This document shows, piece by piece, positions 1 to 10,304 of a stretch of DNA of 64,000 bases (position 1 is the stretch's first letter; every line of letters starts with the position of its first letter). The notes beneath the pieces were generated by a model. It saw only the letters and a program-made list of their open reading frames with translations. It did no database searches and was not told the DNA's origin. The DNA is from XN24 sp964462675 (GTDB lineage: Bacteria; Pseudomonadota; Gammaproteobacteria; Steroidobacterales; XN24). A program made the translations under genes and the position numbers. Location: NCBI GenBank assembly GCA_964462675.1, contig CAYWYS010000003.1:67476-131475 (forward strand), in the 5' to 3' direction.

Positions 1-983
1 ACGCGCACTGCGCGCGCCTCGCGCCGCGCCGCTTCCGCCGAGCCGGCCAGGTGCAGCAGCCGCTCCATGTTGCTCGGGTTGCCGACATCCATCGCTGTCG
101 CCAGTGTCTGCACCGTCGGGCGCGGCGCCCATGGCGCGCCGGCAAAGAAGTCGCCGACCGTCTCGTTCGCATTGGTCGCCAGCACGATCGGCCCGACAGG
201 CAGGCCACTGCGCCGCGCCCACACGCAGGCCAGCGAGTTGCCGAGGTTGCCGCTCGGAATGATGAAGCCGGGCGCGACGCCGGTATCCCGGAACAAGCGC
301 AGTGAGGCCCAGGCGTAGTAGGCCATCTGCGGCAACAGGCGGCCGATGCTGATGCTGTTGGCGGAGCTCAGGCCGGCGCGCTCGCGCAGGCCGGCATCGG
401 CGAAGACCTCCTTGACCATGCGCTGGCAGTCGTCGAAGTCGCCGTCCACGCGCAGGCTGAGCACGTTGCCGCCCCACGCCGTCAGCTGCGCCTCCTGGCG
501 GTCCGACACGCGGCCCCTGGGGTACAGCAGCACCACCCGGAAACCGGGCCGGCCGCTGAACGCCGCCGCGACCGCGCCGCCGGTGTCGCCCGAGGTTGCG
601 ACCAGCACGCTGCGCTCGCGGCCCGCCGCCAGCCGCGCAAGGCAGGCCGCGAGAAAGCGCGCGCCGACGTCCTTGAACGCCGCGGTGGGACCGTGGAACA
701 GTTCCAGCACCCGGAAGCCGTCCGCCGCGGTCAACGGCGTCGGGAAATCCAGCGCCTCGGCACACACTGCAGCCAGCTCATCAGCCAGCGCTTCGCCGGC
801 GACGAACGGCGCGAGTACCCCCGCGGCAGTGGCCGCCAGCGCGGCGTCGCCAGGCAGCGCGCCGGCATCGAGCGAGGGAAAAGCCTCCGGCACGTACAGG
901 CCGCCGTCCGGCGCCAGGCCGGCGAGCATCGCCGCGCCGGCCGGCACCGGCGGCGCCGTGCCGCGCGTGCTCGTGAAGCGCAT
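1..983 (-). CDS. thrC: Threonine synthase, C-terminus cut by window edge
   Basis: Pyridoxal-phosphate enzyme that converts O-phosphohomoserine to threonine, the last step of threonine synthesis. About 327 codons are visible, and the rest lies beyond base 1. The N-terminal domain (DGGLYVP near residue 30) is followed by the cofactor-lysine motif TAAFKDVG, with Lys104 the expected Schiff-base residue. The phosphate-binding motif SGDTGGAV and the SSNSISIGR-type segment (here SANSISIGR) also follow. The ATG at 983-981 overlaps the stop of the upstream aspartokinase-homoserine dehydrogenase gene in TGATG form, so the two are translationally coupled. This order, without an intervening thrB, together with the kinase-like gene at 3535, leaves open where homoserine kinase is encoded. 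Family assignment is firm. Confidence 0.95.
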   Translation of the reverse strand, partial: MRFTSTRGTAPPVPAGAAMLAGLAPDGGLYVPEAFPSLDAGALPGDAALAATAAGVLAPFVAGEALADELAAVCAEALDFPTPLTAADGFRVLELFHGPTAAFKDVGARFLAACLARLAAGRERSVLVATSGDTGGAVAAAFSGRPGFRVVLLYPRGRVSDRQEAQLTAWGGNVLSLRVDGDFDDCQRMVKEVFADAGLRERAGLSSANSISIGRLLPQMAYYAWASLRLFRDTGVAPGFIIPSGNLGNSLACVWARRSGLPVGPIVLATNANETVGDFFAGAPWAPRPTVQTLATAMDVGNPSNMERLLHLAGSAEAARREARAVR

Positions 984-3445
984 CAGACGTCCGCGCCGAG
1001 GTAGGCGGTCAGGCGCAGCAGGTCGGCGAACACGCCGGCCGCGGTCACGGCCGGCCCGGCGCCCGGGCCCTGCACGACCAGCGGGTTGTCCTGGTAGCGG
1101 CGCGTGACGAACTGCACGACGTTGTCGGTGAGTCGCGCGTAGGCGAAGGGATGATCGCCGGGCAACTCCTCGAGACCGACGACAGCCCGGCCGGTGCGGC
1201 CGTCGAGCCGCGCCACGTAGCGCAACACGTGGCCCTGCGCGCGCGCTGCGTCGAGGCGCTCGAGCATCAGCGCATCCGAGTCCGCCAGCCCGTCGAGGAA
1301 CTCGTCGATGCTGCCGCCAGCCAGGGCCGCCGGCACCAGGCTCTGCACCTCGACTTGCTCGAGCTCGAGCTCGAGCCCCATCTCGCGCGCCAGGATCACG
1401 AGCTTGCGCGCGACGTCGCGGCCGGAGAGATCGTCACGGGGGTCGGGCTCAGTGAATCCGAGCGCACGCGCCTCGCGCACAATCGCGGAAAACGGCTTTG
1501 TGCCGTCATAGCCGTTGAACAGGAAGGCCAGCGTGCCCGAGAGGATGCCCTCGATCGCGATGATCTCGTCGCCGGTCTGGCGCAGGTCGCGGAGCGTCTG
1601 GATGATCGGCAGCCCGGCGCCCACGGTGGTCTCGCCGAGATAGCGCACGCCGGCCGCGCGCCGCGTCTGCTGCAGGCGCCGCCACACCGCCAGCGGCCCG
1701 GACGCCGCCAGCTTGCTCGGCGTGATGACGTGGATGCCGCGCGCCAGCCAGTCGGTGTAACGATCCGCGACCTCTGCGACGCCGCTGCAGTCGATGATCA
1801 CCGCGTGCGGCAGGTGCTCGGCCTGGACATGCGCGGTAAAGACCTCGAGGTCGGTGGGGCTGCCGCCGTCGAGCGCTTCCCGCCAGCCCGTGAGCGCGAC
1901 GGTGCGCGGCGCCAGCAGCATGCGGCGCGAGCCGGCCACGGCGCGCACCCGCAGATCGATGCGCGACTCGGCCGCGAGGCGCGGAATCTCGCCGGCCAGC
2001 TGGTCGAGCAGCTGCCCGCCCACGCCGCCGGGACCTATGACGCCGATCGACACGGCCTGCGGCGACAGGTAGAAGCTGGCATGCACCGCGCGCAGCGCGC
2101 GATCAGCGTCCTCGCTCGGAATCACGGCCGAGATGTTTCGCTCGGAGGCACCCTGGGCAATCGCGCGCACGTTGACGCCCGCGCGCCCGAGTGCGCCGAA
2201 CAGCTTCGCGGCCACGCCGGGCAGGCCGCGCATGCCCTCGCCGACGACCGCGATGATGCTGCAGCCCGGCAGCAGAAAGACGCCCTCGACCTGCCCCTGG
2301 CCGATCTCCGCGGCAAAGGCGCTCTCGACGGCGGTGCGCGCGCGCTGCCCGTCGCTGTCGGGCACGGCACAGCAGATCGAGTGCTCCGAGCTGCCCTGCG
2401 AGATCAGCACGACCGAGATCCCGGCGTTGCGCAGCGCCTCGAACAGGCGGCTCGCGGTGCCGGGTACGCCGATCAGCCCGGCACCCTCGAGATTCAGCAG
2501 CGCCATGCCGGAGATCGTCGTGACGCCCTTGACGCCGCCCGCGGCGGTCAGCGCGCCGATGCGCGTGCCGGGCGAATCCGGCCGCGCCGTGTTCCTGATC
2601 CAAACCGGGATGCTGCGCGCGACCAGCGGCGCCATGGTACGCGGATGTAGCACCTTGGCGCCGAAATAAGCCAGCTCCATCGCTTCGTGCCACGAGAGCT
2701 CGGGAATGATCGAGACGTCCGGTATGCGGCGCGGATCGCCGCTCATGACGCCGTCGACATCCGTCCAGATGACGACCTCCCGGGCATCGAGCAGCGCCGC
2801 GAAGATCGAGGCCGAGAAGTCGCTGCCGTTGCGCCCCAGGGTCGTGGGCCCGCCATGCTCGTCGCGCGCGATATAGCCCGTGATGACCCGGATTGCCGGC
2901 GGCGGCGTCCAGGCCGCGGCAAAGCGCAACCGCGTCTGTTCCCAGGCAACGGTGGGGCCGAGCTCGCTGTTGATGACGGTCAGGGCATCGCGGGCGTCGA
3001 GCCAGTCGGCAGCGATGCCGCGCGCCGCCAGCGCCGCTGCCAGCAGGCGCGCGGACCAGATTTCGCCATGCCCGGCGACCAGCGCGTAGACCTCGGGCGG
3101 CGCACGGCCGATCAGCGCGGTCGCCTTCAGCACGTCGTGGATGTCGTCACGCTCCCGGTCCAGCGCCGCGCGCCATGCCGCGAGCGGCTCACTGTCGAGC
3201 AGGCCCGCCGCGAGCGCGCCGCAGCGGCTGACGAGCGCGTCGAGCCCGAAGGGCCAGTCCCCGCCGGTCTCCGCCGAGTGCACGAGGCTGTGCAGCGCGT
3301 CGGTGATGCCGGCGGGGGCCGACACGACGACGGCGACGGGTCGGGTCTCGGCGGCCGCGAGGATCGCGATGACCTGGCGGAACTCGGCAACGCCAGCGAG
3401 GCTGGTACCGCCGAACTTGTGAACGGTCTTGACGATGCTATCCAT
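983..3445 (-). CDS. thrA: Bifunctional aspartokinase / homoserine dehydrogenase
   Basis: Catalyses the first step (aspartate phosphorylation) and the third step (aspartate semialdehyde to homoserine) of the threonine/methionine branch. The start chosen at 3445 gives 820 residues, the same as E. coli ThrA. An upstream in-frame start at 3520 would add an arginine-rich, unconserved tail. Kinase motif KFGGTS lies at residues 10-15, two ACT regulatory repeats occupy roughly 310-460, and a Rossmann GPGGVGG motif near 470 begins the dehydrogenase half. ACT domains normally mediate feedback inhibition by threonine. It is the first gene of a minus-strand operon with thrC. The fused form could be ThrA- or MetL-type, and coupling to thrC favours ThrA. 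Confidence 0.95.
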   Translation of the reverse strand: MDSIVKTVHKFGGTSLAGVAEFRQVIAILAAAETRPVAVVVSAPAGITDALHSLVHSAETGGDWPFGLDALVSRCGALAAGLLDSEPLAAWRAALDRERDDIHDVLKATALIGRAPPEVYALVAGHGEIWSARLLAAALAARGIAADWLDARDALTVINSELGPTVAWEQTRLRFAAAWTPPPAIRVITGYIARDEHGGPTTLGRNGSDFSASIFAALLDAREVVIWTDVDGVMSGDPRRIPDVSIIPELSWHEAMELAYFGAKVLHPRTMAPLVARSIPVWIRNTARPDSPGTRIGALTAAGGVKGVTTISGMALLNLEGAGLIGVPGTASRLFEALRNAGISVVLISQGSSEHSICCAVPDSDGQRARTAVESAFAAEIGQGQVEGVFLLPGCSIIAVVGEGMRGLPGVAAKLFGALGRAGVNVRAIAQGASERNISAVIPSEDADRALRAVHASFYLSPQAVSIGVIGPGGVGGQLLDQLAGEIPRLAAESRIDLRVRAVAGSRRMLLAPRTVALTGWREALDGGSPTDLEVFTAHVQAEHLPHAVIIDCSGVAEVADRYTDWLARGIHVITPSKLAASGPLAVWRRLQQTRRAAGVRYLGETTVGAGLPIIQTLRDLRQTGDEIIAIEGILSGTLAFLFNGYDGTKPFSAIVREARALGFTEPDPRDDLSGRDVARKLVILAREMGLELELEQVEVQSLVPAALAGGSIDEFLDGLADSDALMLERLDAARAQGHVLRYVARLDGRTGRAVVGLEELPGDHPFAYARLTDNVVQFVTRRYQDNPLVVQGPGAGPAVTAAGVFADLLRLTAYLGADV

Positions 3446-3455
3446 AGTGGTGCCG

Positions 3456-3485
3456 AGCCTACGACAGGCCGTGTTGCGTCGCAAC
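3456..3485 (-). promoter_or_regulatory. Candidate thr promoter with embedded perfect palindrome
   Basis: On the minus strand a TTGCGA (3484-3479) and a TAGGCT (3461-3456) are separated by 17 bases, a plausible sigma-70 pair upstream of thrA. The -35 lies inside a perfect 13-base palindrome, GTTGCGTCGCAAC (3473-3485). If used, transcription would begin only a few bases before the ATG. Nothing beyond the pattern supports it. Confidence 0.25.
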
Positions 3486-3534
3486 GCACCGGCAGGGCTT
3501 GCCGCGATGCGCCCCGCCATGGAGGATGCTCCCG

Positions 3535-4584
3535 GTGAATGCCCTGCCCCCCGTCGATCCCCGCATCCTGGCCGCCTGGAGGCTGCGGATCGAGTCGGTC
3601 CGGCCGCTCGGCAGCGGGCTGATCAACAGGACCTTCCTGGCGCGCGAACACGGTGGCGAATGGCGGGTCCTGCAGCAGCTCAACCCGATGTTTCCGCCCG
3701 TGGTGAACGAGGACATCGCGGCCGTGACCGCGCATCTCGCCGCCCGGGGCGTGCTGACGCCCCGCCTCGTCCCGGACTGCGACGGGCGACTGTGGGCGCC
3801 GGATCCCGCCGGCGCGTGGCGGGTGCTGACGCGGGTGCCCGGACGGGTCCTCGATGCCATCGAGAATACCGCGCAGGCCGCCGAGGCGGGCCGATTGCTC
3901 GCCACCTTCCATCGCGCACTCGACGATCTTGCGCACGAGTTCCGGCATGTGCGGCCGCCGGTCCACGAGCCCGCCCGGCACCTCGCTGACTTGGCACGCG
4001 CTCTTGCAAGCCATCACGGTCATCGCCTGTATTCGGCCACCGCGGCGCTCGCCGACGAGATTTTTGCCGCCGCCGCGGCGCTGGCCCCGTTGCCGGACAC
4101 GCCCGGCCGCGTCGTGCACGGCGACCCGAAGATCAGCAATCTCGTGTTCGCGGCCGACCGCGACTGCGCGCTGTGTATGCTCGACCTCGACACGCTCGGG
4201 CGCATGGCGCTGCCCTATGAGCTCGGCGACGCGTTCCGCTCGTGGTGCAACGTGGCCGGCGAGGACGACCCGCGTGGCAGCTTCTCCGCGGAGCTGTTCG
4301 CCGCCGCGGTGGGCGGCTACGGCGCGGCGGCCGGCGGCTGGCTGCGCGGCGACGAGGCGGGTGCGGCCGTCGGCGCCACCGCGACGATCCAGGTCGAGCT
4401 GGCCGCGCGCTTCTGCGCGGATATCCTGAACGAGTGCTATTTCGGCTGGAATCCCCGCCTGTTCCCGAGCCGGGCGGAACACAACCTGGCCCGCGCGCGC
4501 GGCCAGCTGGCGGTGCACCGGTCATTGACGGCGCAACGGTCCCGGCTCGAGGACCTGGCCGGTGCGGCCCTTGGCGCCGACTGA
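3535..4584 (+). CDS. APH-fold phosphotransferase (small-molecule kinase)
   Basis: Aminoglycoside-phosphotransferase-fold kinase of 349 residues. The catalytic loop HGDPKISNL begins at His195, with Asp197 as the expected catalytic base, followed by the metal-binding LDLDTL segment near 215. An N-terminal glycine-rich stretch (LGSGLINRTF) and QQLNPMFPP resemble N-acetylhexosamine 1-kinase-like members of the family, so a sugar substrate is possible but unproven. The GTG at 3535 is chosen because GGAGG at 3521-3525 sits nine bases upstream. An ATG at 3526 abuts that ribosome-binding site, and a TTG at 3499 is further upstream. It is divergent from thrA. Location next to thrA-thrC raises a homoserine kinase role, since ThrB2-type enzymes share this fold, but the motifs do not settle it. 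Confidence 0.8.
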   Translation: MNALPPVDPRILAAWRLRIESVRPLGSGLINRTFLAREHGGEWRVLQQLNPMFPPVVNEDIAAVTAHLAARGVLTPRLVPDCDGRLWAPDPAGAWRVLTRVPGRVLDAIENTAQAAEAGRLLATFHRALDDLAHEFRHVRPPVHEPARHLADLARALASHHGHRLYSATAALADEIFAAAAALAPLPDTPGRVVHGDPKISNLVFAADRDCALCMLDLDTLGRMALPYELGDAFRSWCNVAGEDDPRGSFSAELFAAAVGGYGAAAGGWLRGDEAGAAVGATATIQVELAARFCADILNECYFGWNPRLFPSRAEHNLARARGQLAVHRSLTAQRSRLEDLAGAALGAD

Positions 4585-4677
4585 GCCGCGCCCGGCCTGC
4601 GGGAATCCCCGATTGCCGGGACGCCCCGGGCGACCCCAGAGTTGCAGTCCATGCAGCGGGCGCCCGAGGACCCTCGA

Positions 4678-4866
4678 ATGAACAAACCGACTCCCGAGCC
4701 TCGTCCGACCGGGACCACCGGCGTGGCGAGTCGCCTCGGCACGCGGCCGGCGCGAATCCCGAGCAAGGTCGTGCTCGGCGGCGACAACGAGGTCGTCATT
4801 GTGCACGGCAACGAGGAATACCTGCTGCGCATCACCGACGACGGCAAGCTCGTCCTCAGTCGCTGA
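4678..4866 (+). CDS. hemP: HemP-family hemin uptake protein
   Basis: Small protein of 62 residues. The C-terminal half matches the HemP pattern: a basic stretch (RIPSKVVLGG), then EYLLRITDDGKLVLSR, close to the family YRLRITRxGKLILTK ending. HemP proteins are linked to haem-iron uptake and its regulation, and no haem receptor or transport gene is present nearby. The start is the ATG preceded by a GAGGA at about ten bases, and an upstream in-frame ATG at 4642 would add an unconserved tail. The stop overlaps convergently by 11 bases with the methyltransferase gene on the other strand. Confidence 0.8.
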   Translation: MNKPTPEPRPTGTTGVASRLGTRPARIPSKVVLGGDNEVVIVHGNEEYLLRITDDGKLVLSR

Positions 4867-5440
4867 ATGCCAGGCTCGGGGCCGGCGCGCGCTGCGCGAG
4901 CAGCTGCGCAAGCGGCCGGCCGCCGATCATCCCTTCGCGGTAGTAATGCAGGTGCAGGCCCCTGGCGAAGGCCAGCGCCTCGCCCGGCGCAGCCCGGTGC
5001 GGGCTGTCGCCGCCGGGCGACTGCAACAGCACTTGCACCAGCAGCATGCCGCCGGGTGCGAGCAGCTTGCGCGCCCGCATCATGATCGCCGGCGAGTAAA
5101 AGTCCACGCAGGTCACCAGGTCGAGGCCCGGCTCGATGGGAGGCAGGCCGTCGTCGAGGTCTGCCTCGATGGCGCGCAGGCGCCCGGCGAAGCCCTCTGC
5201 CGCGGCGCGGTTGCACAGCTTGTCGAGCGCGACGGCCGAGATGTCGACGGCCGTGACCGCCAGCCCGCGCTGCGCCAGCCAGGCCGCGAGCTGGCCCTCG
5301 CCGCAGGCGATCTCGAGCGCGCGGCCGGCGCGCGGCAGGACGTGCTCCAGCGCCAGCACGAATGGCTTGGGCGCCGGCCCCATGACGAGTTCGTCCCGCG
5401 CGTAGCGCGTATCCCAGCGCTCGCGATCGGCTTCACTCAT
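4856..5440 (-). CDS. SAM-dependent methyltransferase
   Basis: Class I methyltransferase of 194 residues. Motif I (LEIACGEGQ, residues 42-50) binds S-adenosylmethionine, and the acidic VDIS segment about 20 residues later should contact the ribose. The N-terminal WDTRY motif is typical of the TehB/UbiE-like group. Its substrate cannot be read from sequence. The start ATG overlaps the stop of fghA (ATGA at 5440-5437), so it is the last gene of the frmA-fghA transcript. This position suggests, but does not prove, a link to aldehyde or thiol detoxification. Confidence 0.85.
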   Translation of the reverse strand: MSEADRERWDTRYARDELVMGPAPKPFVLALEHVLPRAGRALEIACGEGQLAAWLAQRGLAVTAVDISAVALDKLCNRAAAEGFAGRLRAIEADLDDGLPPIEPGLDLVTCVDFYSPAIMMRARKLLAPGGMLLVQVLLQSPGGDSPHRAAPGEALAFARGLHLHYYREGMIGGRPLAQLLAQRAPAPSLAFSD

Positions 5441-6306
5441 GGCCGGTCCAACTGCGCGGCGTGGTGACGGAGATGGTCCTCGATGAACGACGAGATGAAG
5501 TAGTAACCATGGTCGTAGCCGGCGTGGCGACGCAGCTCGAGAGCCTGGCCAACCTCTGCGCAGGCGGCCTCGAGGGCCTCCGGGTACAGCTGGACGGCGA
5601 GGAACGGGTCGTCCAGGCCCTGGTCCACGAGGATCTTCGGGTGCCCGCGCCGGTCGCCGGCACGCCGCAGCAGCTCGGTCGCATCCCAGCCGGCCCAGGC
5701 GCCGCGGTCCGGGCCGAGATACGCTGAAAATGCCTTCTCGCCCCACGGGCACCGGCTCGGCGCCGCGATCGGCGCGAATGCCGAAACGGAGGCATAGCGC
5801 CCCGGGCTCCGCAGCGCCATCACCAGCGCGCCGTGGCCGCCCATCGAGTGGCCGAAAATTCCCTGGCGGCGCAGATCGGCCGGGAATGCGCCGCCGATGA
5901 CGCCCGGCAGCTCCGTCGCGAGGTAACTGTACATGCGGTAATGGCGCGACCACGGCGACTGCGTCGCATCCAGGTAGAAGCCCGCGCCGAGCCCGAGGTC
6001 CCAGGCACCGTCCTCGGCATCCGGCACATCCGCGCCGCGCGGGCTCGTGTCCGGCGCGACCAGCATCAGGCCGAGCTCGGCGGCAACGCGCTGCGCGCCG
6101 GCCTTGATCATGAAGGTCTCCTCGGTGCAGGTCAGACCCGCCAGCCAGGTCACCACCGGCACCGGACCTTTGCTCGCCGCCGGCGGCGTGTAGACCGCGA
6201 AGCGCATGTCGCAGTCGTTGAGCGTCGAGCGATGCCGGTAATAGCCGACCGTGCCGCCGAAGCAGCGATGCGTGGACAGTGTCTCGAGGCCGTTGGCCGC
6301 GGCCAT
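5437..6306 (-). CDS. fghA: S-formylglutathione hydrolase
   Basis: Serine hydrolase of 289 residues that releases formate and glutathione from S-formylglutathione, the second step of glutathione-dependent formaldehyde oxidation. The nucleophile elbow GHSMGG places the catalytic serine at 154. The family segment LAGLTCTEETF lies near residue 56, an Asp follows in LVDQGLDD, and a His lies in GYDHGYYF. It starts one base after the stop of the dehydrogenase gene, which supplies its substrate, and overlaps the next gene by four bases. FrmB is the E. coli name for the same activity. Confidence 0.95.
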   Translation of the reverse strand: MAAANGLETLSTHRCFGGTVGYYRHRSTLNDCDMRFAVYTPPAASKGPVPVVTWLAGLTCTEETFMIKAGAQRVAAELGLMLVAPDTSPRGADVPDAEDGAWDLGLGAGFYLDATQSPWSRHYRMYSYLATELPGVIGGAFPADLRRQGIFGHSMGGHGALVMALRSPGRYASVSAFAPIAAPSRCPWGEKAFSAYLGPDRGAWAGWDATELLRRAGDRRGHPKILVDQGLDDPFLAVQLYPEALEAACAEVGQALELRRHAGYDHGYYFISSFIEDHLRHHAAQLDRP

Positions 6307-6307
6307 C

Positions 6308-7414
<1,107 letters not shown>

Positions 7415-7551
7415 GGGCATCTCCGCTGCTGGACGACAAAGGCCCGATTATGGAATCCCTGCGCGCGCGTCGCTACCTACCCCCCTGGCGCGGCCCATTC
7501 TTGCTATCGTTAACGGCTTGTCTGCCTGACCCGCGCGCAACCGGACCCAAG

Positions 7552-8781
7552 ATGCACGCACGCAAGTTCGACCTGGTCCTCTGGGGCGCCACCGGCTTCA
7601 CGGGGCGCCTCGTCGCCGAACACCTCGCGCGCGTGGCGGCTGCGCGCAAGCTGCGCTGGGCGGTCGGCGGCCGCAACCCGGACAAGCTTGCCGCGCTGCT
7701 CGGCGAGATCGGCGCACCGGACATCCCGGTCGTGCTCGCCGACAGCCTCGAGCCCCGCTCGCTCGCCGCGCTGGCCCGCCAGACGCGCGCCGTCTGCTCG
7801 ACGGTCGGCCCTTATGCGCTGTACGGCTCGCCGCTGGTCGCCGCCTGCGCCGACACCGGCACGAGCTACTGCGATCTCAGCGGCGAGGTGCACTGGATGC
7901 GCCGCATGATCGATGCGCACGAGGCGCGCGCGGCCGAAACCGGCGCGCGCATCGTGCATTCCTGCGGCTTCGATTCGATCCCGTCGGACCTCGGCTGCCT
8001 GTTCGTGCAGCAGCAGGCCATCGAGCGCTTCGGGCGGCCCTGCAACTCGGTCAAGCTGTTCGTCCGCAAGATGAGGGGCAGCTTCAGCGGCGGCACGGTC
8101 GCCAGCATGCTGAACGCCCTCGAGGTGGCCAAGCGCAGTCCCGAGGACCGCCGTGTCATGGGCAATCCCTACGCGCTCAATCCCGCCGGCGACAACACCG
8201 GCCCGGACGGGCGCGACCAGGCACGGCCGCTGCGCGATCTCGACGCCGACAGCTGGACCGCACCGTTCGTCATGGCGTCCATCAACACACGCATCGTGCG
8301 CCGCAGCCATGCGCTGCTCGGCTGGCCCTGGGGCCGTCGTTTCCGCTACAGCGAGTCGGTGATGACGGGCAAGGGAATCGTCGGCCTGGCGCGTGCCACC
8401 GCGCTGACCGGCGCGCTCGGCGGCTTCATGGCCGCCGCCTCGGTCGGCCCGGCGCGCGCGCTGATGAACCGCCTGTTCCTGCCGCAGCCCGGCCAGGGGC
8501 CCGGCGAGGCCGCGCGCGAGGCCGGCGGCTTCGAGATGTTGCTGATCGGCCGGCACTCTACGGCGCCGCAGCGCCACCTGCAGGCGCGCGTCATCGGCCG
8601 GCGCGACCCCGGCTACGGCGCCACGGCCCGCATGCTCGCCGAGGCAGCCATGTGCCTCGCGCTGGATGGCGACCGGCTGCCGGTCGGCGGCGGCTCATGG
8701 ACGCCGGCCACGGCCCTTGGAGAACTGCTGATCGAGCGGCTCGGCACCGGCGCCGACGTGCGTTTCAGCATCGACGAATGA
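7552..8781 (+). CDS. Saccharopine-dehydrogenase-like oxidoreductase
   Basis: Protein of 409 residues with an N-terminal NAD(P)-binding GATGFTGRL (residues 10-18), then GGRNPDKL. Conserved YCDLSGE and GFDSIPSDLG segments are shared with the trans-acting enoyl reductase/saccharopine reductase-like family (mycobacterial Rv2449c type). Members act on lipid or polyketide intermediates or are uncharacterised, and no pathway partner is nearby. The ATG at 7552 is chosen because the preceding in-frame extension (from 7450) lacks homology and overlaps the frmA upstream region. It is divergent from frmA with a gap of about 137 bases. Confidence 0.8.
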   Translation: MHARKFDLVLWGATGFTGRLVAEHLARVAAARKLRWAVGGRNPDKLAALLGEIGAPDIPVVLADSLEPRSLAALARQTRAVCSTVGPYALYGSPLVAACADTGTSYCDLSGEVHWMRRMIDAHEARAAETGARIVHSCGFDSIPSDLGCLFVQQQAIERFGRPCNSVKLFVRKMRGSFSGGTVASMLNALEVAKRSPEDRRVMGNPYALNPAGDNTGPDGRDQARPLRDLDADSWTAPFVMASINTRIVRRSHALLGWPWGRRFRYSESVMTGKGIVGLARATALTGALGGFMAAASVGPARALMNRLFLPQPGQGPGEAAREAGGFEMLLIGRHSTAPQRHLQARVIGRRDPGYGATARMLAEAAMCLALDGDRLPVGGGSWTPATALGELLIERLGTGADVRFSIDE

Positions 8782-8850
8782 GGCCTTCTGCCGGGCCGGC
8801 GCGCGGGGCTGGTATCCTCTGGGTCGGGTTCCGAAGGCAGGAAACGGCGG

Positions 8851-10302
8851 ATGAAGATCAGCTGGAGCGAATACGACCCGGGAACGTCATGGGACGAGCT
8901 GCTCAGCGGTCCCGGGCGCCCGCGGCCGCACGCCCGCAAGCTGGCGAAATATCTTTCCTCGCTGAGCCCGACACAGCTGAGCCGCCGCCAGGAAGCGGCG
9001 GAACGCGCGATCCTCGAGATGGGCATCACCTTCACGGTCTACAGTGAAGGCCAGAACATCGACCGCGCGTGGCCGTTCGACATCATCCCGCGGGTCATCC
9101 CGGCCACCGAGTGGCGCCACATCGAGGCCGGGCTCAAGCAGCGCCTGGCGGCGCTGAACATGTTCATCGACGATGTCTACAACGAGCAGCGCATCGTCGC
9201 CGACGGCCGCTTCCCGAGGGCCTTGCTCGAGAGCTCGGGGAATTTCCTCAAGGAATGCATCGGCGCCAGGCCCGTCCACGGCGCCTGGGCGCACATCTGC
9301 GGCAGCGACCTAGTGCGCGACGCAGACGGCACGATCTACGTGCTCGAGGACAACCTCCGGGTGCCGTCCGGCGTCTCCTACATGCTCGAGAATCGCATCG
9401 TCACCAAGCAGGTGTTCCCGGAGCTGTTCGCGCACACGCGCATCCTGCCGGTCGACGACTATCCCTCGCTGCTGTTCGACACGCTCGCGTCGCTGTCGCC
9501 GCGGCCGCTCGACTACCCGGAGGTCGTCGTGCTGACGCCGGGGATCTACAACTCTGCGTATTTCGAGCACGCCTATCTTGCCCAGGCCATGGGCGCCGAA
9601 CTCGTCGAGGGCGGCGATCTCGTGGTCGCCGACGACGACTGCGTCTACATGCGCACGATCGCGGGGCTGGAGCGTGTCGACGTCATCTACCGGCGGGTCA
9701 ACGACACTTTTCTCGACCCGGAGGCCTTCCGGCCGGACTCGATGCTGGGCGTGCCCGGCCTGATGCGCGCCTGGCGTGCCGGCAATGTGGCCATCGCAAA
9801 CGCGCCGGGCGCCGGCGTCGCCGACGACAAGCTGGTGTACGCCTATGTGCCGGACATCATCCGCTATTACCTCGGCGAGGAACCGATCCTGCCGAATGTG
9901 CCGACCTATGCCTGCATCGACGACGAGGACCGGCGCTTCGTGCTGGACAAGCTGGCCGAGCTGGTCGTCAAGCCGGTCAACGAGTCGGGCGGCTACGGCA
10001 TGCTGATCGGCCCGGCGGCGTCAGCCGAGGACATCGACAAGTTTCGCCGGCTGGTCAAGCGTCAGCCGCGCAACTATGTCGCGCAGCCGGTGCTGAACCT
10101 GTCCACGGCGCCGACGCTGGTGCGCGGCCGGCTCGAGCCGCGGCATCTCGACCTGCGCCCCTTCAGCCTCCAGGGAGAGCGCAGCGCGGTGACCGCCGGC
10201 GGGCTGACGCGTGTCGCGCTCGTCAAGGGCTCGCTGATCGTCAACTCCAGCCAGGGCGGCGGCAGCAAGGACACCTGGGTCGTCGAGACCGGAGAGGACT
10301 GA
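8851..10302 (+). CDS. Circularly permuted ATP-grasp protein (Anbu neighbourhood)
   Basis: Protein of 483 residues of the type 2 circularly permuted ATP-grasp family (former DUF404/DUF407/DUF403 set). Recognisable conserved stretches are NMFIDDVY, VLEDNLRVPSGVSY, LTPGIYNSAYFEH, VVKPVNESGGYGM and the C-terminal GGSKDTWV. ATP-grasp enzymes ligate carboxylates to amines or thiols, and the target of this subfamily is unknown, with peptide tagging having been proposed. The gene is followed after two bases by the alpha-E gene, the partner usually found with it. Together with the Anbu peptidase at 12210 this forms a known conserved neighbourhood. Confidence 0.9.
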   Translation: MKISWSEYDPGTSWDELLSGPGRPRPHARKLAKYLSSLSPTQLSRRQEAAERAILEMGITFTVYSEGQNIDRAWPFDIIPRVIPATEWRHIEAGLKQRLAALNMFIDDVYNEQRIVADGRFPRALLESSGNFLKECIGARPVHGAWAHICGSDLVRDADGTIYVLEDNLRVPSGVSYMLENRIVTKQVFPELFAHTRILPVDDYPSLLFDTLASLSPRPLDYPEVVVLTPGIYNSAYFEHAYLAQAMGAELVEGGDLVVADDDCVYMRTIAGLERVDVIYRRVNDTFLDPEAFRPDSMLGVPGLMRAWRAGNVAIANAPGAGVADDKLVYAYVPDIIRYYLGEEPILPNVPTYACIDDEDRRFVLDKLAELVVKPVNESGGYGMLIGPAASAEDIDKFRRLVKRQPRNYVAQPVLNLSTAPTLVRGRLEPRHLDLRPFSLQGERSAVTAGGLTRVALVKGSLIVNSSQGGGSKDTWVVETGED

Positions 10303-10304
10303 GC

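Noticed and set aside
1151..2650. Plus-strand frame of 499 codons opposite thrA
   Set aside because: Antisense shadow with no domains; the minus strand encodes the aspartokinase-homoserine dehydrogenase.
3473..3485. GTTGCGTCGCAAC as a binding site for the sigma-54 activator
   Set aside because: Half-site resembles the tup repeat, but spacing differs and no sigma-54 promoter lies downstream; treated as a separate palindrome.
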